Part shown: positions 1 through 9,643 of the stretch, piece after piece
How the letters are laid out: every line of letters starts with the position of its first letter
Position numbering within the stretch: position 1 is the first letter of the stretch
Origin: Ascochyta rabiei
Taxonomy: Eukaryota > Ascomycota > Dothideomycetes > Pleosporales > Didymellaceae
Assembly: GCF_004011695.2 (NCBI RefSeq)
Contig: NC_082421.1
Coordinates: 186,001-250,000, forward strand
Direction: 5' to 3'
Length of the DNA: 64,000 nucleotides
Notes under the pieces: model-generated
Seen by the model: only the letters and a program-made list of their open reading frames with translations
The model's database searches: none
What the model was told of the DNA's origin: nothing
Translations under genes and position numbers: made by a program

Positions 1-2378
1 TTAACAAGATTGCAGAAACAGGGAGGCAGTAAGGGAAAGGAACAAGCAGAGTAATAAGGGGGGGTTAGTAATTAGTTTAGAGTTTAGTTTTAACTTAGTT
101 TATTTGCTTAATAGGGCTAAGCTCTTAGGGGGGGGAGGTTTATGCTAGTGCACACAGTAACTTCCTTAGTAAGAACTAGGATGCTTAGCTAGTGTACGTA
201 ATCTGGCTGGCAGAGGGGTATAAGAGACCTTAACAGGAACTGTTAAGGCAGGACACCTACAATAATAACTGGTAACACTTACTTATAGAATTTAACTACT
301 ATATTACTTATCTCTTTAACCCTTAACAATAATAATAATAAGTATCCTTCCTGATGTGCCTGCTAACGAGATGCTTCGATACTTATACTAGAACATTATT
401 AGCCTAGCCTCCTAGATATTCCTATACTAAGCCTTAATTAGCTTTTAGCTTAAGCTGTTAGTAATACTAAGCAAGTTAAGTAGATTACTGCTAATACTAA
501 GTAAACTTAGCTTACAAGTTATTTAGTTAAGAGGCTGTCTAATTATTACAGTTAATTAGTTAGAAGTAAAAGTGCTTAGCCTAATCTAGCTTAAGTTACT
601 TATTATTTAGTTGCTGGGATAGCGTATGTAGACTACTATTAACCTTACTAAGAAGTTCTAGAAGGAAGGTAGAGAGTATAGAGCATTATCTGTAGGTAAG
701 GTACATAAAATACCTATCTAGATAGTTGTTAGACAGCAGAGGCAGCCCTAGATTCTAAATAAGAGGATTAAGGGACTAGAAGTTAAAATCTGTAAGTAGC
801 GCAATAAGGAACTCTAAAGGTTAGTTACCTAGGCTAAAGTATTTAGCTAGGAAGTATTTAACTATAGTAGTAGGAAGGTGCTAAAACTGTTAGGAGAGAC
901 TGTTATTTAAAGGGACTTAAGAAGATATAGCGTGTAAAGAGTCCTTATAGCAAAACTATAGAGCTAGGGTAGAGGTGTCCTACTAGCTAGCGTAAGTAGA
1001 TTCTTCCTATAGCCCTAGAGTAGCGCTAGTAAGTTTCTGCAGAGAAGCCTGTTCCTAAGGGGAGTAGGAAATAGGCTAGTAGATTTCTGTAACAGTATCC
1101 TCTGTTTTAACAGTAGCTTACTTGTCTTTCTATGTCTAAGACTTTAGTTAATTAGTAGATAAAGTAGATAGGCTGCTGCGTGTAATAAAGGTTCCTAGGG
1201 TAGCAGCTTTCTTATATGTCTTATAGCTAAAGCCTTATACATAATTAGAAATAGCACTACTACCCTAGCAATTAAAGGACTTAGGATCTATAGGGGTTTC
1301 TAGGTAGTGTAGGCAAGACTTGTTATAAGAAGTCTTCTTTGTAGAAGTAGAAGAAGGCTAGGGGGGTAGTATAGAGTTAGGCTTAATATTATCCTTATTA
1401 GTTAGTAATATAGCTATAATATATAAAGATATTAGTAGAAGTTAAAGAGTTATGTCTGTAAAGGTAAGTATAGTAGTAGTAGGTAGTTAGAGGAGAAGTA
1501 GAGCACCTAGTGCCTTTAAGTAGTAGTAGGGCCTAGATGTTTAGTAGTAAAAGTACTATATATAAGTAAAAGACAAATTCTAGTAAAAGAGCTATATATT
1601 AGTAAAAGATAAAGGAGTAAGTATTTCTTAAAATAAAGGGGTAAGGGATACTTAGGGGCACTGGACCTCTTAGAAGGCGCTAGTAGATTAAAAAAAAATA
1701 GGCACTAGACTACTTAAAAGGTGCTAAAGGGAGGCGCTAGACTACTTAAAAGGCGCTAGTTAGTTAGGGGGTAAAACAAAAGGCTAGTACTCTAGAGCCT
1801 AAAAAAGTAACAATTTGGCCTACTAAATGTTAAAGATAGGTAATCTGTACTTAGAAGACGTGTAGGAGAGGCTAATTTATACTTAAAAACAGGCACTTAC
1901 TACCTACACTAGTTAGGGGTAGAGACTAAGAAAAGAACTCTAAATAGGGCTAATACTTAGTAAAGAGATAGCTTACTAGACTAAAACTTTAGTGCAACCT
2001 TAAGCAGTAGTAGCTAACTACTAGCTTAACAAAGGCAGAAGCCTAAGAGAAAGCTAAATTTTTTAGCTGTTAAGTCTACTATTATATAAGGCAGACTTTA
2101 TAAGTATAAAAGTAGCAATCTAGTAAACTAATAGATTTAAAAGAGGAGTAAATAAAATAGCAGACAGTAAGCTATAAGAGGGTAGAGAGAGAGGCCTACT
2201 TATAGTAGTAAGGCCTATACTCTCTATAAGTAAAAGTAAAGGCAAGTAAAGGAAGGTTCTACTAGGTTTAATAGAATCTGCTAGTAGGTTGTGACACATA
2301 CTAGTAGGTTACCATCTTACCTTAGCAGAAGTCCTGACAGGGTGGGAGATTGGAGGGTGGAGAGGGAGGGGGTAGGGA
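1..2378. repeat. AT-rich degenerate repeat block (probable RIP relic)
   Basis: The stretch is strongly AT-rich, full of TA and TTA/CTA steps, and has no open frame of useful length on either strand. Pieces read like decayed coding sequence, for example around 660-900 in one forward frame, where TAG and TAA fall where Gln codons would be expected. That is the pattern C-to-T mutation at CpA produces. A short internal repeat with the core GGCGCTAGACTACTTAAAAGG recurs three times near 1670-1765. No terminal repeats or conserved domain could be recognised, so the family is unknown. It abuts the tandem array and the pogo element, so this end of the window is a nested repeat island. Confidence 0.55.
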
Positions 2379-2894
2379 AGGTTGTAGCGTTAGATAATAC
2401 TCTGTAGATGCAGTTAATAGGTAATCTAGAATCTGGCTAGGTTGTGTATGTAGATGTAGTTATTAACCTTAGATAAAGCATAGTGCAGAATAGGTACAAC
2501 ATAAGAGATAGAGGATTAGAAGGATAAAGAGGTAAAGAATAGAAAAGGTTGTAGCGTTAGATAATACTCTGCAGGTGCAGTTAATAGGTAATCTAGAATC
2601 TAGCTAGGTTGTGTATGTAGATGTAGTTATTAACCTTAGATAAAGCATAGTGCAGAATAGGTACAACGTAAGAGATAGAGGATTAGAGGGATAAAGAGGT
2701 AAAGAATAGAAAAGGTAGTAGCGTTAGATGTTAGAGAATACTCCACAGATGTAGTTATAAGATAATCTGGAATCTGGCTGGGTTGTGTATGTAGATGTAG
2801 TTATTAACCTTAGATAAAGTATAGTGTAGAATAGGTACAATGTAAGAGATAGAGGATTAGAAGGATAAAGAGGTAAAGAATAGAAAAGGTAGTA
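2379..2894. repeat. Tandem array, ~167-174 bp units
   Basis: Three consecutive near-identical units start at about 2380, 2547 and 2714. Each opens with GGTWGTAGCGTTAGAT and closes with AAGAATAGAAAA. A fourth unit starts at 2888 and is interrupted by the pogo element; it resumes at 4758 and fades at about 4825. Units differ mainly by C/T and G/A changes, consistent with RIP after duplication. The third unit preserves the uninterrupted sequence at the point where the fourth is broken. No coding potential is seen. Confidence 0.85.
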
Positions 2895-4757
2895 ACGTAC
2901 TCCACGGGTGAGCGGATCAAACGGGTGAGCGGATCACTCTGCCAAGACCACACCAAATTTCTACCCTATTATAGCTCGCATTAGCCTACTTTGGCCTTAT
3001 ATATAGTAGTACAGTACATAATATTATTTAGAAACATCTTCTACAGCCTTCTTACATGTACGTAAGTTATGTCTAACATTGTAGCACTTTGTACAGCGTC
3101 TTTAGGTTACTTCCCCTCCTTTAGCACGCACTTACTTCTTTGCCTTCTTACTATTACTACACGCCCTAAACTTAGTTAGAGTAGTTAATTAAAGGCCTTC
3201 CTTAGCTGTTAGGACTCCCTCCTGCTGTAATTGCTTTCTTTTATGCGATTTACGTCGCATAGCAGCCTTATTTGCTGCTTAAAGCCTAGTAATCTCCCTT
3301 TAAGCTAACACTAGCTTATGCGCTACTATAGCTGCGCCTTTAGTAAGCTTTTTAAAGGCCTTAACTATTAAAGTTAGTAAGCTGCTTGCATGCCTTTAAA
3401 TCCTCTCTTAAACTAGCGTTAATTGCGACCCTAATTGCAGGGTAGTGCTTAGGGTTTGGGACTGCTAGGGCTCATCTTCTACAGTAGGTAGCGGTGGGGT
3501 ACGTAGGCGGACATCAAGACCTATTATAACCTGTTCTGGGTCAAGGGGGACTATTCCAGCGCCTTAGAAGCCTTCTTAGATATTGCTAGAAGTAAATGTC
3601 TCCTTATAGGCGTCTATAAAGCATAGTAGGAACTTAGTTTTAGTAATATAAGTAATGTAGTTACGTATAAGATTCTTAGCTTAGCGCCTATATACCTTCT
3701 TTAGAGGGGCAAAACAACCTACATCTAGTGGTTATAAGAGGTGAGATAAGTATAGAGGTAAACATAGTGTAACAATCTTTGCTTCCTTACAGTATTATTA
3801 GAAGTTAAGGGAGTTGTAGCTCTTGTGGCTGTTAATAAGGAGCAGCTAGTGTACTTCTTAGGTGCGCGTCTTTGTATAGGCATTAAAGTGCTTTAACCAG
3901 TCTAGACTAAGCTTGTTAGTAGTCTATCTGTTCTTAGAGACTCTAATAACCTAGTTATGGGGCAGATTGTCCTCTTTGTACCAGGCAGAGAGGTGGTTGC
4001 AGCCTTTGAAGATAATAAAGGGTAGAATAGCCTACCCTGTGCCATTAATGCCCTGTATGACTGTTATCCACTCTTAATTGCCCTACTGCACTGCCTTTAG
4101 CCGTCCTTAACGCTCTAAGCCTGTAACAACTGCTCCTGTTAATATCTAGCCTATTATAAAGCCTGTCTTATTAAAGTTATATATATTATTGTCCTAGATA
4201 CTATACTTAGCTTTAACATTTGCTACAAGCCTAAACCAGCCCCTAATAATCTCTAGATCCTTACAGAGGGCTCTCTTATAGTTGTACTTGCGATTAAACC
4301 TTACTTTAAGGTTAGGGCGGTGCTTAACAAACATGTTAGGCCAGTTTATGCTAACATGGCCTATATTACGCTTAGCACGCAAAGAATTAGCTATATTAGC
4401 TACAGCAGCCAGCTAAGGGGCAAATCCTTGTGCATCTAGCTTAAGGATGTACTTAGTAATCACGTTCTCCTTAGTCTGGTCTATAATCTGTTGAACTGGC
4501 GTACAATTAGCTTGTGCAGGTTGTCCTGTGTATTAAGCGTGTAGTGTGCTGTAAGGCGCGTTATATATAGCTGCAGCGCGTTACAGGGTAAGCGTTGCGT
4601 CTTGTTTAATTGCCTGGAGCGCAAGCTGTATCGCAGCTTCTCTTAAGGGCGTAGATTAATGTTGTTGTTGAGGCATTGCGTGGTAAGGTGGAGGTTTGGT
4701 GTGGTCTTGGCAGAGTGATCCGCTCACCCGTTTGATCCGCTCACCCGTGGAGTACGT
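2895..4757 (-). mobile_element. Tc1/mariner-pogo (Fot1-type) DNA transposon, inactivated
   Basis: This is a 1.86-kb element bounded by perfect 63-bp terminal inverted repeats at 2895-2957 and 4695-4757, beginning ACGTACTCCACGGGTGAGCG. Each terminal repeat holds two direct copies of ACGGGTGAGCGGATCA, a possible transposase-binding module. A TA dinucleotide flanks both ends (2893-2894 and 4758-4759). Removing the element and one TA restores GGTAGTAGCGTTAG, exactly as in the intact neighbouring tandem unit, so TA target duplication is directly visible. The body encodes a broken Fot1-type transposase on the minus strand. It cannot be autonomous, but its ends look usable in trans. Confidence 0.9.
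3040..4676 (-). pseudogene. Fot1/pogo transposase relic (HTH + DDE + zinc knuckle)
   Basis: Reading the minus strand from the ATG at 4676 in one frame gives, in order: an N-terminal psq-type HTH; a CENP-B type DNA-binding segment at 4382-4194 containing WPNMFVKHRPNLKVRF and YKRALCKDLEIIRGWF; a DDE_1 core at about 4160-3480 containing WLKHFNAYT, the PLDVGCFAPLKK motif and GAGIVPLDPEQV; and a C-terminal CCHC knuckle (CTKCYNVRHNLRTC) at 3101-3053. Many in-frame TAA/TAG codons interrupt it. The usual D-G-H of the DDE core reads N-S-H, as expected from G-to-A change. Without stops it would be about 540 codons, normal for Fot1 relatives. Confidence 0.85.
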
Positions 4758-4825
4758 TAGCGTTAGATGTTAGAGAATACTTCACAGATGTAGTTAATAA
4801 GACAATCTGGAATCTGGCTAGGGTG

Positions 4826-6120
4826 TGTGGTGTGGTTCTGGATCGGTAGATTGTATGCAGTATGCAAACTGCAGGCTCGATCAGTAGCCTCGTACGAAGT
4901 ACAGTGCGGAGTGGTTGTGTCGCATGACGCGGTATAGGATCTAGTGAGCAAATCGAGCCCTCCAACCGCGTCAGCCGCAACCCTACCACCCAAAGGAGGA
5001 GAAGAAGAAGAAGACGAAGAAAAGGATTGGAGACGCACAAGAAGCGCGTTCGGAATCTCCTCCCACCATCCTCGCCCGCTCAACGCACTGCTGTGTGCTC
5101 ACCTCACTCCCGTGTGGCGGAAGGCCAAACTGCAGTGCGGTCGTGAGTCAACATCTCGCGCCGGAAGTGGCCGGATGCATAGGGCGACAGCCACACATCA
5201 CACAACGCCAGCGCCAACGCCTTACAGCGCACGGCGCACAGTGCAGGGGTCTCTAGCGAGCGACGGGAGCTTAGCGCGAGACGCTAGGGGATGCTTAACA
5301 GTACTGGTGAGTGACGTCTGTACACCGCCGTCGAGATGCGAATTGCATGGCATGATGTGCAGTCTTGGATCGGGATCGGGGGTTTAAATCGACGTGCCAG
5401 GCTGTGGAGAGGGTGTGGTTGGTCTGGACTGCGAGTGGTAAGGCGGAGGTGCCGGAGCGTGCTGTCATGTGTTGCTGTGATTACCTGGCCATGCCATGTT
5501 GCCGAGACGGGTGTAAGGACTCTCCGATGCCGAAGTGCAAGGTGTCGCTGTGCTGGGCGGTGTTGTGAGCATGATGTGAGACTGCACCCCTGCATCGCAA
5601 CTCGAGTCCATTGGGGGGTATACTGTAGGTATGCAACGACAAGATCGCTCGATGAGCATGAGGTTGTCCATCCATCCATCCATCCACTCGACGTGGACAG
5701 TGCAGCCAGCCCTGCCGGTGGCTCCGGCGAACGTGCAAACGGCCAAGTCAATAGTGGCTGGGTAAAAAGCGCCGGCTACAAATCACATCAAGACCCACTC
5801 GCGCCGCTAGCCGGCGGCTCTGCACGTCACATCGATCACAGAAGGCTGCGATCCAAGAATGCGTTGCGCTGACAAAAGCTGTTCTCTCGTGATGATGCAG
5901 GTTCCAGCAGTTTCCGCAACTTCCGGTGCAGCGCAGTCATAAGGGCGGCAGCAGCCCTGGCGGCGGCTGGCTGTGGTTGATATTGATTCCTGTTTTGCGA
6001 ACCGAACTCGTACAAAGCACGCATTATTATAGCTGCGCTTACCGTTGTTCTTGCTCTGGCAGCTCGACTGGACTCGTCTTTGACTTAATTCCTGCTTGCT
6101 CTGGCTTGGTCCTTAGCTGT
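4826..6120. other. Intergenic transition from AT-rich repeats to GC-rich DNA
   Basis: Base composition changes abruptly near 4825, where the last tandem unit ends. The open frames here (up to 178 codons) are arginine-, serine- and proline-rich with no recognisable motif, so I treat them as chance frames in GC-rich DNA. A (TCCA)n run lies at about 5668-5686. The last few hundred bases should hold the promoter of the Ytp1-like gene at 6121. No confident TATA or CCAAT site was assigned. Confidence 0.5.
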
Positions 6121-7993
6121 ATGGCACGGCGCGGAACTCTTGCAATAGCCACTGCGGCATTGCTGCTCCAGCTTCTTCCCCTGGTGGCTGCGCACGGCGA
6201 CGAGCAACATGGCGCGAAAATGGACATGAGCGCACACGAGGCGCCGGCGCCGCAACCGCAGGATGATGCACCCCAAAGCTACTGGGGGCTCTCCGAGTAC
6301 GCTGCGCTGATGTACTGGCACATTGCGCTCGAGATTCTAGCGTGGATTGTCGTTCTACCAATTGGTAAGTGGGCGCGGGTCAATCACGATCAAGCACAAA
6401 GCTCCTTGCTAATTCACGTCAGCTGTCATGCTGAGCATCGCTCGCTCGCGATACGTCCTGCCTTTGCAGTTCGTTTTCGTTGTTGTGAACGCGTCGGCGC
6501 TTCTGGTTGGCGTCGTGTACAGCCACAAGACGCCGGAGCTGTACGAGAACAATGCGCACAGCAAGACCGGGTGGGCGGTCACTTGGATCGCGTCAGCCTG
6601 GGTCTTCATGGCGCTGATCCAGTCCTACATGGACCGAGATCAGGGGCATTCGTTCGAGGACGAGACCTTGGCGCCGCTGAACGCAGCGAATATAGCGCAG
6701 TATCAGCGCGTCAAGGAAGAAGATGTCGAAAGCCCGTACAGGTTCTCCAATGACTCTGGCCAAGGCACGGAGCGCAACACGGCTTCGCTGTGCGGGCACT
6801 CTCGATCCCCGAGCATCGAGTCAGAAGATCAGCAGTTTGCTGCGCCAGCGCGCCGATACACGCATGACGAGCTCGATGAGTTGGAAGACGTGCGTCTCGA
6901 GAAGCCAAGGTCGTCTTTGGATAGCTTCTTCTCGCGCACCGTAGCTCGCTTCGTAGCCGGCAAAACGGCAAAGGTCGTTCGCTCGCTTTATGTGGTGTTT
7001 GAACGGACCATGGTGATTCAGGGCCTCGTCGCCATCCTCTCGGGCACTGTCGTGTATGGTGGCATCGGACACGGGGGCGCTGTGTTCAACGTACTGGCTC
7101 ACTACGTCAAGGGCGGCATCTTCTTCGTGTACGGCTTTTTGACGCTGGGTCGCTGGATGGGCGCGTTCGCCGATCTTGGTTGGGCGTGGAACATGAAGCC
7201 GTCGGCGGATGTCGTTGGCCGCCGCAAGGCCAGTCTGGCGTCCGCCGAGTTCACCGAGTCCTTCGTCATCTGGCTGTATGGCTGCACCAACGTGTTCCTC
7301 GAGCATCTCGCCGCCTGGGGCGACGAGTGGACAGCGCAAGATCTGGAGCACGTCTCGATATCCGTGTTGTTCTTTGGCGGTGGTCTGGTCAGTTACCCTC
7401 TTCCCTCCACCCACTAGCGGCATCCACTAACGCGCTTGCAGCTGGGCATGATCATCGAGTCGGCCAAGATGCGCGACCTCCTCAACAGCGCCGTGGTGAC
7501 CTCTTCGCACGCTCACGACGAGTCATGGCAGCAGCCCCGCCAATACAACTTCTCCATGAACCCCATGCCCGCACTCATCATCCTGCTCCTAGGCAAGATG
7601 ATGAGCTCGCACCACCAGGCGTCGATGCTATCAACCATGATCCACAGCCAGTGGGGCAGCATGTTCATGGGCTTTGCGCTGGCGCGATGCCTGACGTACG
7701 TGATCATGTACATTACGCCGCCGACGTCGTATCTGCCGTCGCGCCCGCCGACCGAGATCATCACCGCTTTCTGCCTGGTTGCCGGCGGCATCACGTTTAT
7801 GGTGTCCAACAAGGATACCGTTGCGGCGCTGGAGTCGTACGGGTTGGACGCCATGTTCATCTTCACGGTGACCATGGGGCTGACGGCGCTGCTGCTCGCG
7901 TGGACGACCGTGGTGCTTGCGATCAAGGGCTGGGCGGTGCGTGTTGAGGGCAGAAGCCAGTACGCAAAGGGCCGTGCTGGTGTGCTTGCATGA
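6121..7993 (+). CDS. Ytp1-like polytopic membrane protein
   Basis: Three exons, 6121-6364, 6423-7387 and 7442-7993, give 586 residues. The first intron has a GTAAGT donor, the second GTCAGT, and frames join cleanly. The protein starts with a hydrophobic signal-like segment (residues about 7-24), then a His/Met-rich luminal stretch. Transmembrane segments follow: one pair around the first splice site (WHIALEILAWIVVLP and LPLQFVFVVVNASALLVG), then at least five more, with a charged, serine-rich loop (residues about 170-270) between the N-terminal DUF2427-type part and the C-terminal Ytp1 part. The family is defined by yeast Ytp1, whose biochemical role is not established. Start chosen at MARRGTL because it directly precedes the hydrophobic leader. 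It is convergent with dam1. Confidence 0.85.
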
Positions 7994-8026
7994 GGTGTGA
8001 CGACTCGCTACCTTTTCGCCGTCTTT

Positions 8027-8029
<3 letters not shown>

Positions 8030-8068
<39 letters not shown>
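8030..8068. repeat. 39-bp poly-T tract
   Basis: An uninterrupted run of T lies just downstream of the Ytp1-like stop codon. It may sit in the 3' untranslated region. It could also be the poly-A tail of a retroposed insertion on the minus strand, but no flanking duplication was seen. Homopolymer length may be unreliable in assemblies. Confidence 0.9.
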
Positions 8069-8071
<3 letters not shown>

Positions 8072-8140
8072 GTTCGATACCTCTGCTGTATACCCCCCTC
8101 TTCTGGAGCCGGCATCTACACCTCTTCTCCAGCTGATAAT

Positions 8141-8215
8141 GGTTATGACGACTGTGGTTATGACGACTGTGGTTATGACGACTGTAATAATGACGACTAT
8201 GGTAATGACGACTTA
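8141..8215. repeat. 15-bp minisatellite
   Basis: Five tandem copies of a 15-bp unit, GGTTATGACGACTGT. The first three are identical and the last two diverge. It lies between the convergent Ytp1-like and dam1 genes and is probably untranslated. Confidence 0.9.
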
Positions 8216-8347
8216 TGGCGAGGGACGGAATAAGTGAAGGATTACGATGCCTAGAGATTGGATAGCAGGCTGGGTCAATGGTATATATTGCTTACGCTCT
8301 TCATCTACCCATGTGTCTGCGGACTTTGTTTCGCGTGTTCCTGCCAG

Positions 8348-9138
8348 CTACACGCCCCTGCCCCTTGCTCTTGCAGACCCCCTTGCGATTCCACTCCCTC
8401 TTGCGCCCCTCGCCGCACCGCCACGGGTGGAGATGCCTCCTCTTCCGCGGGCCGTTGGTATTCCCCTCGCTCTGCCTGGTGCTGTTTTCTTTGGCGTCGG
8501 TGCAGGGCTCGCGGCGTTCTTGAACTTGGTCGCTACCTTTGAGCTCGGCGGGTTGTCGACAAACGATGTGTCTGTGGTGAGGAAGGTGGCGTCTGCGTCG
8601 TCGACGGCTGATGCGCGGCGGTTGGGGAGATGGGCGGAGGGGTTGAGGGAGGTGTGGTTTTGCGGGCGCCTGAACGAGTCCAGCACGGGTGCCTGGATAC
8701 CAACATCAGCTGCTGTTCTTGCCTCAGACTTGTAAAGTGCTTGGCCTCCAGCTTGGCGAAGCAAAAGCCATGCCTGTTCCTGACCCAGACTTGCGCAATG
8801 CCTACCTCGGGAAAGTCGACGCAGAAGGCGTTCATGTTCATGCCGTACAGGAAGCCGGCAAAGCTCTCGGTGAAGCGCGCCAGGCTCTCGTGCATGAGCT
8901 GCAGCTGGACAAAGTTCTGCTCCAGATCGGCCATGGCGTCGCTCAGCTCGGCGAAGCCGTCCTGCAGGCGGTCGAGGGCATGGGACGAGGGTGCGCCGCG
9001 GGACCGCTGGGCGCTGTCGCGGAGGGAGCTGCGCGACGCGGGCCGAAGCGGCGTAGTTGGGCGCGAGCGAGGGGAGCGCGAGCGGAGACGGCGGTCGCGC
9101 GAGGACGGCGGTTCCCGGGTGGGTGTTGTTGACGCCAT
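8348..9138 (-). CDS. dam1: DASH complex subunit Dam1
   Basis: Two exons on the minus strand, 9138-8806 and 8692-8348, give 225 residues. The intron has a GTAGGC donor and a TATCCAG acceptor and joins FPE to APVLDSFRR in frame. The N-terminus is an Arg/Ser-rich segment with TTPLRPASRSSLRD. The conserved Dam1 core follows (residues about 54-115): LDRLQDGFAELSDAMADLE, then ARFTESFAGFLYGMNMNAFC. Dam1 is part of the DASH/Dam1 ring that couples kinetochores to microtubule plus ends and is regulated by Aurora B in yeast. The C-terminal third is unusual, with about ten Arg-Gly/Gly-Arg dipeptides in the last 45 residues. The gene is divergent from the Sec14-type gene. Confidence 0.85.
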
Positions 9139-9142
9139 TGCG

Positions 9143-9325
9143 GTGTTGCTGTGTTGCTGTGTTGCTGTGTTGCTGTGTTGCTGTGTTGCTGTGTTGCTGT
9201 GTTGCTGTGTTGCTGTGTTGCTGTGTTGCAGTGTCGGGGTGATGGCGGGATGCTGTGTCGGGGCGATGGCGGGATGCAGTGTCGGGGCGATGGCGGGATG
9301 CAGTGTCGGGGCGATGGCGGGGATG
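9143..9325. repeat. Two adjoining minisatellites (8-bp and 24-bp)
   Basis: About eleven copies of the 8-bp unit GTGTTGCT run from 9143 to about 9229. They are followed directly by about four copies of a 24-bp unit containing GTGTCGGGGCGATGGCGGGA up to about 9325. The block begins five bases upstream of the dam1 start codon and lies in the intergenic space shared with the divergent Sec14-type gene, so it probably occupies the dam1 5' leader or promoter. Long open frames across it are repeat artefacts. Confidence 0.85.
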
Positions 9326-9643
9326 CTTTGGCGTGGTGGGTGTTGCTGTGTTTACAGTGTCTGGCGGTGGCTTGAGGGGAACGCGAAACGCCTCATGACG
9401 CCGTGGCGCCGCGTCCCCCCCTCCTTGCTCGTTGAGAAACGCTCGAGCCAAGGCGGGTCGCATGCCGCATACCTGCTAGGTCCGCGCTTCGACCTCGACC
9501 AGCCCACCGTCTACCGGCGCTCGTCCTGTGCTGCTGCTCGACACCTCGACTTCCGTCCGGACTCGCCTTCTGCCGAGCAAGGCGATCGGCTACAGCCGCA
9601 CCGAGCGTTCCCGTGCAATACGCATGACCTGCTCAGCCACCCC

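Noticed and set aside
4944..5872. Plus-strand frames of 147 and 178 codons
   Set aside because: Arg/Ser/Cys-rich with no motif, overlapping frames on both strands, next to a repeat boundary.
8630..9640. Long N-terminal extension of the Sec14 frame
   Set aside because: The frame is open back to 8630 but crosses dam1 antisense and both minisatellites, giving CCCVAVLL repeats. Open only because of repeat composition.
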